NCBI GenBank assembly: GCA_030761205.1
Contig: JAULJL010000001.1
Location: 34,915,145 to 34,979,144, forward strand
Origin: Fremontodendron californicum
Taxonomy: Eukaryota; Streptophyta; Magnoliopsida; Malvales; Malvaceae
DNA length: 64,000 bases
Direction of reading: 5' to 3'
Shown: positions 33,056 to 43,504 of the stretch, one piece after another
Layout: each line of letters starts with the position of its first letter
Numbering within the stretch: position 1 is the first letter of the stretch
Made by a program: the position numbers and the translations under genes
Notes under the pieces: generated by a model
What the model was told of the DNA's origin: nothing
What the model saw: the letters and a program-made list of their open reading frames with translations, nothing else
Database searches by the model: none

Positions 33056-35178
33056 ATGGAACCCACCGAACATCAGATTATCTCATCGTCCGTAAGTGTC
33101 ATGTGTGAGTCACAGGTGGATGTGCAAGAATGGGCAAGAAATGTGCAACAAAAAGAGGGGGATTGTTTGATAGAAGGTTATTCCCGAGTCTACCCGAAAG
33201 AATAAACTTGGAACTTACACAGAATAATTTGATCGAGTTGGCCGATATTTGGGAACGAATGAATGGGGAAAGGAAGAAGAAATTTTCTAAAAAATATGGC
33301 CAGATTGCTTCGCTCATCCCGGTGGTAATTGAGGAGTCAATGATCAGAGCAACCGTTCAGTTTTGGGACCCTTCCTATAGGTGCTTTGCTTTTAACAAAG
33401 AGGATTTGACACCAACCATAGAGGAGTACTCAATTCTTGTCTGGTTAGAACTCCATTTCCCGAATAAGGTGTACGTCAGAAAGAAAAAATTGGGTTTTCC
33501 TAAGAAGTTGAAAAAGCTCATCGGGATAGAAGTAGGAATTCTGGATCTGAGACAAAAAGGGGAACATGTCCGCATCCTTTGGGATTTTTTTCAAAAATTT
33601 ATTGAGGGACACCTCGATGACGAGCAAGGTATCATTGCTTTTTCTTTGGCTATTTATGGGATGGTAATTTTTCCTAAGGTTTTGGGGAATATTGAGGTGG
33701 CAGTGATAGATTTATTTGAGCAAGTTGAGAACCACATTAATCCCTCACTGACAATCCTTGCTGAAACCAATAGATCATTAAACTTTTGTCGCAAGAAAGG
33801 GGAAGGTCGTTTTGTGGGATATGCGACACTACTGCACATATGGCTCAAGAGTCACTTCGCGTGTGAAAATAGTGCTTTCTCCAAGCCTTACCTAAGGAAT
33901 AGCGCCCCTATTAGAGAGTTCTGCGAAAGCAAATGGCCAGAACCCAAATCCAAGAGAGAATGGGTAGCATTCTTACGGTCATTGACCAGTAAGCAACTAA
34001 GATAGATGGCGCCATGGATGCCTCATGGACCAATGTTATACCGATGTAGAGAACCGTGGGTACAACTTTTGGGAATATGGGGAACGGTAAGTTAAGCTCC
34101 ACTGATGGTACTAAGATAGTATGGGGTAAAGTAATTCATCCCAGCTACACAGATTCGATCAGGTGGAATTTTCTTATGGGGATCCAAATATGTCAAAGAC
34201 AGTGGAGCCAATAGTCTGAGCTTGGAAAGTAAACCAAAGAACAAGGCTAGGGTCCCTTAGTGAGGGTGTCACTCCTAGGTACCTAGAGGGGAGAGCAAAT
34301 CGGGCCAACAATGTGGTTCTTCCCGAAGAAGAGGTCACGTATCAGCCAATTTCTGCTCAACCAAAGAGAATATAAGAGCTCAAAATTGCTGAGCAAGGTT
34401 TCAGCATTGAAAGAAAAAAGATGAAACAGGAAAGTCAGAGGTTCCAAGAGGAGGCCGAGAATTGGAAAGACAAGATCGAAATACAAGGGGTCAGAATCCA
34501 AAAAATAATGAAGGAACGTGACACTACATATGCCGACTTGAAAGACTTGCACTTGGAAAACAAGAAACTAAGAACACAACTGAAGGTCTGAAATATACTC
34601 GGACCAACTTATAGACGGGAAAGGGAACTTAGTCAACTTGAGGAGGAAGTAGAGCAGTGGAAGAGAAGGGCACAAGAAATAAAGCAAAAGCCGCTTGGCT
34701 GTCTTGTGACAAGCAGAAATGTAAAGACATGTATTCCCAGGCTTCCGTGAGTTTAGCCGAAACCCTGTATACAAACGAGAAGCTAAAAGCAAAACTCGAG
34801 AACAAGAGGGAAAGTTGTTCTCTAATGCAAGAAGAGAGAAGTTCCTTACACCAAGTAATCCGAGACCTAGAGAAACAGTTGCATAGCTAGAAAAAACACA
34901 TCAACGAGATTGAGAGAGAATGGAGGAATAGAGAAAGTGATTGGATTTATACATGTGATTTGGCTACGGATGCTAGCAGGAGATGGGAAACAGAAAGTTT
35001 GGGAAGGCAGCAGTATATAGAGCACTTGGGTGCACAAATCGGCAAAGTGACACAATGCGGGCATCCACTGGGTTTTACTCTGACCCACGCCCAAGTGACA
35101 CAAGGCAGGCATCCACCAGGAGAATCTCTAGTGGGAGGACAACCTTATGTTTACATTGGCACGCCGAGTCTTAGATGA
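33056..35178 (+). pseudogene. Element A ORF1: plant-mobile-domain-like (DUF7745) protein with coiled coil, broken
   Basis: The original start is probably the ATG at 33056. A frameshift near 33180 moves to the frame that runs 33130-34005 (291 codons). Residues such as LIELADIWERM, YRCFAFNKEDLTPTIEEYSIL, HLDDEQGIIAFSLAIYG and SLNFCRKKGEGRF match ORF1 of element B closely. This is the DUF7745/aminotransferase-like plant mobile domain pattern, recalled from plant annotations. After a stop at 34003 the frame continues with further stops into a charged, coiled-coil tail (34300-34890: KLKAKLENKRESC, EERSSLHQVIRDLEKQL). Ogre elements are known to carry an extra ORF upstream of gag; its role is unknown. 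The stops make this copy non-functional. Confidence 0.7.
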
Positions 35179-35208
35179 CACCTTAGAGCAAGAAAAGTTG
35201 AGAAAAAT

Positions 35209-38181
35209 ATGACGGAACAAGTGGAGGACACCGGGGCAAAACATAAATATGAGATGCTAGAAGAAAGACTCAAGGTGATAGAAGGGATGGACGCCTTCGG
35301 GAAAGTTGATGCAAGTGAACTAAGCTTGGTTCCGGATTTGGTAATACTACCGAAGTTCAAAGTCTCGAAATTTGAAAAGTACAATGGGACCAAGTGCCCT
35401 TCATTTCATATCACCATGTTTTGTCGCAAAATGGCTGGGCACACTCATAACGACAAATTATTGATTCACTGTTTTCAAGACAGCCTGAAAAGATCAACCG
35501 CAAGATGGTATAACCAACTAGATCGCAGTCGTATTCACTTGGAAAGATTTGGCGAGAGCCTTTTTGGCCCAATACAAGCATATGGTTGATATGGCGCCTG
35601 ATAGGTTATCCCTGCAGAATATGGAGAAAAAGGCAGGAGAAGGATTTAAAGAATACGCCTAGAAATAGAGAGACTTGGCTACTCAAGTACAACCGCCTCT
35701 CACAGAAAAGGAAACCACTGTATTGTTTATCAATACATTGCGAGGGTCATACTACGACAAGTTTGTCGGCAACACTACCAAGAATTTTGCTGATATGGTC
35801 ATTTCTGGCGAGATGATAGAGAGCTCCATAAAAAGCGGCAAGATCGAGGGAAGTGAAACCGCCAATGGTAAGAAGGTAGGGGCAACAAAGAAGAAAGAAG
35901 GAGAAATACAAGCAGTCTCATATGAGAGCCGACCACCACCAAATTATACCCATTATCCTACAAACCGACCCTACAGTTACTCCCCAAACCCATACTTCTA
36001 CCCTTCTACATAACCCCAATACCAAATGAACTATCGACCACCAGCACCAGTGTATGCACCATCGCTCATGCCAGCACCTGTGTACACGACACCTATACCT
36101 GCTCCCAACCAGACTAGTCCAGTACACAATGTGAGAGCTAATCAGAGAGCGCCTCAGCCAATTCAACAAAGACCCCCGTTCGACCCGATTCCCATGACAT
36201 ACACCCAGCTCTTCCCCAAGTTAGTCCAAAACCATTTAATAGCTCCCATGTTCCTTGAGCCCATGAAACCCTTATACCCAAGGTGGTACGACCCAAACTC
36301 AAACTGTGATTACCATGGAGGCAACCCGGGTCATTCCATGGAGAATTGCACCGCTCTTAAAAACAAAGTGCTACACCTAATCAGGGTCGATTGTCTAATC
36401 TTCACAACCAAAGGGGAGCCTAACGTCACTGCAAATTCGTTACCCGACCATGGGAAGAAGGCAGCAAACGCAATAACAGAAGGAAAAGGTTGTCGGGTGA
36501 TATCCAGGATTAAGGATGTCCGGACTCATATGGGAAAAGTTTTGGATGCTATGATTGAAGCCGGGCTGTTTAAGCCGATCAACATGGGGCAGAAACCCTC
36601 GAGGTTGAAATCAAATTTTGGACGCTTCTGCAGGTATCATGGAGGTTTGGTGGGACAAATTGTCACCTGATGCTCCAATTTTCGAGGCAAAATTCATGAG
36701 ATGATGGATATCGACATAGCAGAATTTTCCATAGAATGAGAGGAAGAATCAGTTTTTGTAGTGATTGAGGAGACCCCAAAGGCTGTTGAAAAATGGGTTA
36801 AGCCAAAGCCATTGGTTATCTACTGTGAAGAAAGCCAGAGCTCGCTAGTAAAAGAAACACCAAGGGTGTCAAGGCCGATAGTGACTATTGAAGTACCAAG
36901 CCTTTCCCATACAAGAATGATAAAGCTGTGGCTTGGAAATACGAATGTAAATTCGTGTCACCAGAGCTTATTAATGCTACACCAATTTTTAATGCTTCTA
37001 CAGCTGCCATAGACATAACTGGTGTTAGGGGTTTTACTAGAAGTGGAAGATTCTATAAATCGAAAGCATTGGAAAATGTCAAAAAAGGGAAAGATAAGGC
37101 AGATGAAGAAGAGATCGTCCTAGAAATCGCTGTTGAGTGGAAGACGAGCAAGCTTGTAATGGAAGAGGAAGCTTGTGAATTCCTTAAATTTATCAATCAC
37201 AGTGAATACTGTGTTGGGGAACAACTAAAGCACTAGTCGGCTCGCATATCCATCTTTGAACTATTGATGAATTCGAAGACCCATCGAATGGCCCTCTTGA
37301 AGGTACTGAATGAGGCATATGTGGCTCATGATATATCCGTGGAAAAATTTAACCAAGTAGTGGGGAATGTGGTTGTTAACAACTTCATAGCTTTCAGCGA
37401 TGACGAGATCATGCCTGAGGGGACAGGCAATACCAAAGCCCTTCCCATCACTGCCCGATGCAAGGGCCATATCATTGCAAAAGTCCTCATTGATAACGGC
37501 TCCACAGTAAATGTCATGCCTATGACTACACTGGCCAAACCGCCCGTCGACAGGTCCCACATGAAGAATAGTCATATGGTAGTGCGAGCATTTGATGGAA
37601 CCCGTAGACAAGTGGCGGGGAAAATCGAGTTACCAATGCAAATTGGTCCCTGCACATTTGATATTGTCTTCCAGGTTATGGATATCGTTCCTTCGTACAA
37701 TGTCTTGTTGGGAAAGCCCTGGATCCACATGGCTGGTGCTATTTCATCCACTCTGCATCAGAAGGTAAAATTCAGAGTCGAAGAGCAATTGATAATTGTA
37801 TAAGTATGATTGGAAAGGAAGACAAGTTTGGGTTGGGATACAAGCCGACCAGGGAAGACAGGGAGAGACTGATAAGAGAAAGGAAAGAATAGAGGCTTGC
37901 AAGGTTCAGGGGATATGAGATAGAAACTCTAAAGATGTACATCCCCTATCTCTACGAGACATTTCAGTCAGCAAGTTTTATTTTTCCCAATTCACCAGTT
38001 GGGACCAAACCTGTCGTGACTTTAGAGGGAATATTTGCGGAATTTTGCATCCAGATGATGAAACAAGAAGAAGAGGAGGGAAGCAAAACTAAAGGAAGGA
38101 CCATCTACCCGTGCCCCTAAAGATTTGAATTGAAGAATTGGCATGCTGTAGATTTACCCGCTGTATTTAGGTCTCTTTCTA
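35209..38181 (+). pseudogene. Element A gag-protease, broken
   Basis: The capsid region (retrotransposon gag family) begins at 35209 with KFKVSKFEKYNG and CFQDSLKRSTARWY. A frameshift near 35560 leads to DRLSLQNMEKK and TTVLFINTLRGSYYDKFVG. A proline- and tyrosine-rich linker (35920-36130) follows, then two zinc knuckles of the form C-X2-H-X5-H-X4-C: CDYHGGNPGHSMENC near 36305 and a decayed one near 36630. After another frame change near 36930 comes the aspartic protease (VLIDNGSTVNVMP at about 37485; DNGS where most retropepsins have DTGS). It is followed by a G-patch-like remnant (KFGLGYKPT in broken frame, near 37830). Several in-frame stops are present. The end at 38181 is the proposed 5' splice site. 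Confidence 0.75.
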
Positions 38182-38389
38182 GTTAACAAACTAAGTCCTC
38201 AAACACTTCTGCCCAAGAGTGTTATGAGAGTTTCTTTTCTGCACAGGCTCCTTTTATGAAGTCATCATTCTAATAAATGACAACTATAATGCATTATGTC
38301 TCAATTCATTTGCCATTTCTTTTATAGTTCATCTTTCTATCTTGTCTTCTTATATAATTATCTATATTATTTTGCTTACGCCTTTCTAG
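38182..38389 (+). other. Proposed retroelement intron of element A
   Basis: A 208-bp AT- and pyrimidine-rich segment bounded by A|GTTAAC and CTTTCTAG|G, between the protease/G-patch region and RT. It is in the same place and of nearly the same size as the proposed intron of element B (221 bp). Introns between protease and RT are known from Ogre elements. The phase at this donor is off by one base, fitting decay of this copy. Confidence 0.6.
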
Positions 38390-40938
38390 GTCTCCTAATA
38401 ATGAATGCGAAAACAATCTCATCAATAATTCGAAAATCGATTTTGAGAAATGTATTGATATTGGTGAAATTGACGATGAAGAGATTGCAGAGAACTATGA
38501 CTTACCACCTGATTTGTTGAGATTGATAGAGGTAGAAGAAAAGTAAATTATGCCTCATCAGGAGAAGACGAAAGTTGTTACTCTGGGAAATAAGGATAAT
38601 AAGAAGGAAATAAAAATCGACACTTCACTACCATTGGCAAAGAAACAAGAATTGATAGAAATGATCCACAAATATGCGAATATATTTGCATAGTCCTATC
38701 AAGACATGCCGAGGCTCGATACGGATATTGTGGTGCATCGTTTGCCGTTGAGGCCAGAATGCAAACCTGTGAAGCAAAAGTTAAGACAAATGAAGCCTGA
38801 AATGTTGCTAAAAGTCAAGGAGGAAGTGAAAAAGCAGTTCGACGCTTGATTTTTGGAAGTCACCAAGTATCCTTAATGGGTGGCTAATATAGTCCCAGTC
38901 CCGAAGAAAGATGGGAAAGTACAAATGTGTGTCGATTATCGGGACCTAAATAGGGCTATTCCAAAAGACAGCTTCCCGTTACCCCATATCGATACATTGG
39001 TTGATAATACCACTAAGCACTCGTTGTTCTCATTTATGGATGGATTTTCAGGCTATAACCAAATCAAGATGGCACCAGAAGATATGGAGAAGACCACTTT
39101 TGTGACGATATGGGGAAAATTTTGTTACAAAGTTATGCCATTTGGGTTAAAAAACGCCGGTGCGACTTATCAAAGAGCAATGGTGACCCTCTTTCATAAC
39201 ATAATGCACAAAGAGATAGAGGTTTATGTTGATGATATGATTGCAAAGTCGCGTCAAAATGAAGACCATGTGGTTAATCTAAGAAAGTTGTTCGGGCGAT
39301 TAAGGAAGTTCCAACTTAAGCTCAATCCGGCCAAGTGCACTTTTGGTGTAACATTCGGCAAACTTAAGCTTCATTGTTAATGAGAAATGAATTGAAGTAG
39401 ACCCCGACAAGATACGTGCTATCCAGAATTTATCCCCGCCTCGGACACAGAAAGAAATGTGGGGATTTCTGGGAAGATTGAATTACGCCCGTTTTATTTC
39501 CCAGTTCACCGCTAGGTGTGATCAGATTTTTAGACTCCTTAGAAAGCGTGATCTGGGTGAATGGGATGAGGATTGCCAGGCGACATTCGACAAGGTGAAA
39601 GAGTATCTTGCCAATCCACCTTGTCGAGTGAATGGGACAAGGATTGCCAGGCAACACATCTTTTCTACATGCCATTTACTACTTGAGTAAAAAGTTTACA
39701 GATTACGAGACCAAGTACTCGACAGTAGAAAAGATGTGTTGCGCATTGGCCTCGGCTGCTCATAGACTCTGAGAATATATGTTATACCATACCACATCGC
39801 TTGTCGCTAAATTGGTCCCCATTAAGTACATCTTTGAGAAACCCTCGTTGTCGGGAAGATTAGCAAGATGACAAGTTCTGCTCTCTGAATATGACATCAC
39901 ATATGTCTCGCAGAAGGCCATAAAAGGGAGTGCAGTGGCCGAATTCCTGGCGGACAAAGCCACAAAAGATTATGGGCTGGTGAAGTTCGATTTTCTAGAT
40001 GAGGACTTGATGGCTATTTCTCAAGAAGATGAAGACGAGGAATCAAAGAAAGATGTATGGAAGATGTATTTCGACGGTGCGTCGAATGCTCTGGGGCATG
40101 GTGTTGGAGCGGTTTTGATATCGCCAGAAGGGACCTACTGCCCAATCACTGCAAGATTGACTTTCAAATGCACCAACAATGTAGCAGAGTATGAGGCCTG
40201 TGTCATGGGACTTCAAGCGACTATTGCAAATAAGATAAGTGAGTTAGAGGTATATGGGGACTCTGCTCTAGTCATTTGTTAGTTAAAAAGAGAACGGGAG
40301 ACAAGGGACTCGATGTTGGTACTCTACCACAAGTTCATAGTTGAATTGGTTCAACAATTCAAAAAGATTGAATTCAAAAATCTACCCCGAGAAGAAAATC
40401 AAATGACTGACGCCCTTGCTATGTTGGCCTCAATGTTTAAGATAAATACAAGCGCTGACGTCCAGCCCATCAAGATGAGCATACGAGAGTCGCCCGCACA
40501 CTGTATGCATATTGAGGAAGAGCCGGATGGGAGACCGTGGTACCATGACATCATACAATACATAAAACATCAGCAGTACCCGGAACATGCCACAAAAAAT
40601 GACAAAAGAACTTCGAGAAGAATGGCGATGAGATTCTTCCTGGATAAAGAAGTGTTGTATAAAAAGAGTAGAGATCATATACTGCTAAGGTGTGTAGAAG
40701 AGGCTGAAGCTAAAAGAATACTCGAAGAGGTTCACGAAGGGGTTTGTGGAACACATGCAAACGGCCATATAATGGCTAAGCAGATTATGAGAGCAGGTTA
40801 TTATTGGATGATCGTGGAGAGGGTTTGCATCAGGTATCTCCGGAAATGCCATAAGTGCCAGATATACGCGGATAAGGTACATGCCCCTCCGATAGCTCTG
40901 AATGTCATGACAGCGCCTTGGCCTTTTTCTATGTGTGG
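38390..40938 (+). pseudogene. Element A RT, RNase H, second RNase H and partial integrase, broken
   Basis: RT is in the first frame: WVANIVPVPKKDGKVQMCVDYRDLN at about 38878, KMAPEDMEKTTFV, and the catalytic box VYVDDMIAKS at about 39220. A frame change near 39370 leads to the RNase H region. Its central part is missing: after KVKEYLANPP a ~33-bp copy of a sequence from 39556 replaces roughly 100 bp up to the YLSKKFTDYE segment. A second frame change leads to the archaeal-type RNase H (WKMYFDGASNALGHGVGAVL, NNVAEYEACVMGL, YGDSALVI; 40055-40285). Integrase follows with its zinc finger (VHEGVCGTHANGH, KCHKCQIY) and then stops at FSMCG, where inverted LTR C begins. The integrase catalytic triad is not in this window. 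Confidence 0.82.
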
Positions 40939-42066
40939 TGTCGCAACCTAAAAAATAACAAGTCTCATCAGGAGACTTTATATTCGTTAAGTGTGACATT
41001 AAAAAAATAGAGGAAAAGACGACTTAATTCTTCTTGAAATAAAATGAGGGTTTGAAAATAACCTCGAAAAAAGACATGGAGTCGCCACCAATCTTTTTTG
41101 GCTAGGTGTGATCGGCCACCTATTAAAACCGATTTTGTAAAACATTCTAAAATTAATTAAAATATTTTTAAAACCAATTTCAAGTCTGCGTTTTAAACTA
41201 GAGAAAATCAAATAAGCGGGTTCGAGACTCGGTTACGTGCGGGAAAGGATTAGCACCCCTACAACGCCCGTATAAAACGGTACCTTATTAATCATGTGTT
41301 ATCTTAAGTCTCGGTAAAAAAGTCGATTTTAAATTTGGCATTTCAAATTAATTCCCAATTTTAAGAAAAATAATTCCATTTTTAATCGAAAATGATCTGG
41401 AATTTATTAATTCAAAATTTTCCTATGTTCCTCGACAAAATCGGCAAAAAATAGAAATTTTTATTTATTTGGAAAACTCTCCAAATCATTCTCATTTTTT
41501 TGAAAGAAAGATATTCCTTTATTAATGATAATTGATGATATCCTCTCCAGCAAACCCGGTAGAGAACTTATGGATTATTTTAACTCGGGAATATCTTTAT
41601 TTAATAAAAAAAAAATTATGTAAAATCATTATTCTTTTTTTATAACATTTAAATTTTTTTTTATGTAAAATCATTATTCTTTTTTTATAACATTTAAAAA
41701 ATGAATATGAACATGTGTGACATAATAAAGATAGATAGCAAAGTCTAGATAATATAATGCAACCTAAATGACATGATATTATTTAAATGGCATAGCATAT
41801 TCTAAATGAAATGATATAACCTAAGTGACATGAAAATATTCTAAAGGAAATGAATAACCTATATGACATGAAATGATATGAAACATAAAATAATATTGTC
41901 ATGAAATATGCATGAAAATAAAAGTAATAATGCATGAATATGGTAAATGCTAAATGATGTGACAAAAATAAATGACTAAATAAAAATATAGGATATCATG
42001 GAATATTCAAAACCATATAAAATAATATAACACCATAAAATATAAATAAAAAATCATATATCATAT
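40939..42066 (-). mobile_element. Fragment C-left: 3' part of an inverted Ogre/Tat LTR
   Basis: The sequence begins TGTCGCAACCTAAAAAATAAC, the reverse complement of the end of LTR B, and follows LTR B in reverse from about 47024 back to about 45700 with clear divergence. It stops where LTR B starts at 42067. The best reading is the left part of an inverted LTR that landed in the integrase of A (left target bases TGTGG, 40934-40938) and was later split by B. Confidence 0.72.
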
Positions 42067-42717
42067 TGTAGACACCTAATTTTGTCCGGACCACTAAAAC
42101 AGGTATGTTTTCTTCCTAAATTGATGTTTCAGAATGTAAAAAGACTTTTTTCATCCTGCAGGTGGTACTCCGAGACTTAATCTAAGAAGGCGAGCATAAA
42201 AAGTCAAACTTGAAAAAGTCAACCCAAAAAGTCAACTATTGAAAAATTAAACCCACTTTCAAAATCAATATTTGAAGTTCAATTGAAAAATGGTGAAAGA
42301 ATTTTGATAATCTGAGGTCTACATCGAAAGATATGGAGTTCGGAAGTTGGGTTACGGAGATTCAATAGAAAGGAAACCCTAGTTCGGGAAATTTGGAGAA
42401 AAGTGCTTAAACGATCAAATTAGTCAAAATCAAATGAAAGATAAGCACTGACTACGGGTAATGGAGAAGCTACTTGAAAGAAAAGTCAATTCGGAAGAAA
42501 ACTGAGAATTAGGATTTTTGGTGGATTTCGGTGAAATTTGGAAGAATTATAAAAATGGTCCGATTCGGTAAGACTAAAGCCCCTAATTGATGAGGAGTGA
42601 TTAAAAAAGTATAGCCCAAGGCTCAGTTTGAAGAAAATCTGAAAATCGAACTTGTTTTAAGCAAAACTGGGCTTCGGAGGTAAAAAGGGCAAAATTAGAA
42701 AATTTCAGAAAAATAGC

Positions 42718-43504
42718 AAATGAACTCCAAAAATTCTGAAAAATTGTAGATCTCATTCTTAAATCATTTCGAAGAGATTGGAGAAAGAAAATCCGGATTC
42801 GGAGTTCATTTTCAAAATGGCCAAATCCCGGGATCCCTTATGTAGAAATTTAAAAGGAAAAACCCCGAAAAAATACCAAATGAGCTCCAAAAATTCTGAA
42901 AATTTGCATATCTCATTCTTAAATTATTTTGAAGAGATCGGCAAAGAAAAATCTTGATTCAAAGTTCGTTTGCAAAATGGCCAAATCCAGGGTCCCTTAT
43001 GCAGAAATTCAAAAGGAAAAATCCCGAAAAAATACCAAATGAGCTCCAAAAATTATGAAAATTTTCAGATCTCATTCTTGTATTATTTTGAAGAGATTTG
43101 CGAGGAAAAATCTTGATTCGAAGTTCGTTTGCAAAATGGCCAAATCCCGAGCCCAATATGCAATAATTCAAGCAGATAAATCCCGAAAAGATACCAAATG
43201 AGTTCCAAAAATTATGAAAACTTCCAGATCATACTTTTAAATTATTTTGAATAAATTGGTGAAGAAAAATATGGATTTGGAGTTCGTTTAAAAAATGGTA
43301 AAGTTTGGGAGCACAAAAGGGCAATTTTGGAAGAAAAATCCAAATAAATAGCAAATAGGCTCGAAAAATTTTGAAAACCTCCATAAATCATTTTTTTATT
43401 ATTTTGGAAGTATTGAAGAAAGAAAATTTGAATTTGGAGTGCGTTTGCTATTTATTTATGTTTGGGGGGCAAAAAGATCATTTTACCCAAGAAACCGAAA
43501 AGAG
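42718..43504 (+). repeat. Tandem array in LTR B, five units of 157-160 bp
   Basis: Units start at 42718, 42878, 43037, 43196 and 43353, each opening AAATGARYTCCAAAAATT or a variant, followed by GATCTCATTCTTAAAT, GAAGAGATTGG and GCAAAATGGCCAAATCC. The truncated 3' LTR has only four units (59798, 59959, 60117, 60275). Inverted, more diverged units are seen at 63460-64000 in fragment C-right. Confidence 0.85.

Larger units (their letters stand above)
29303..40938 (+). mobile_element. Element A: Ogre/Tat-lineage Ty3/gypsy retrotransposon, 5' 11.6 kb
   Basis: Order: 5' LTR 29303-31940, tRNA-Arg-type primer site, ~1.1-kb leader, ORF1, gag-protease, a short intron, RT, RNase H, second RNase H, and the start of integrase. 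The element is cut at 40938, just after the integrase zinc finger, by inverted LTR sequence (C). The presumed target duplication copy at the left is AGAGT (29298-29302). The integrase core, 3' region and 3' LTR should lie beyond the window. Many stops, three or more frameshifts and a small internal deletion show it is dead. Lineage assignment rests on the extra ORF1, dual RNase H, intron and primer site, all known Ogre/Tat features. Confidence 0.85.
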
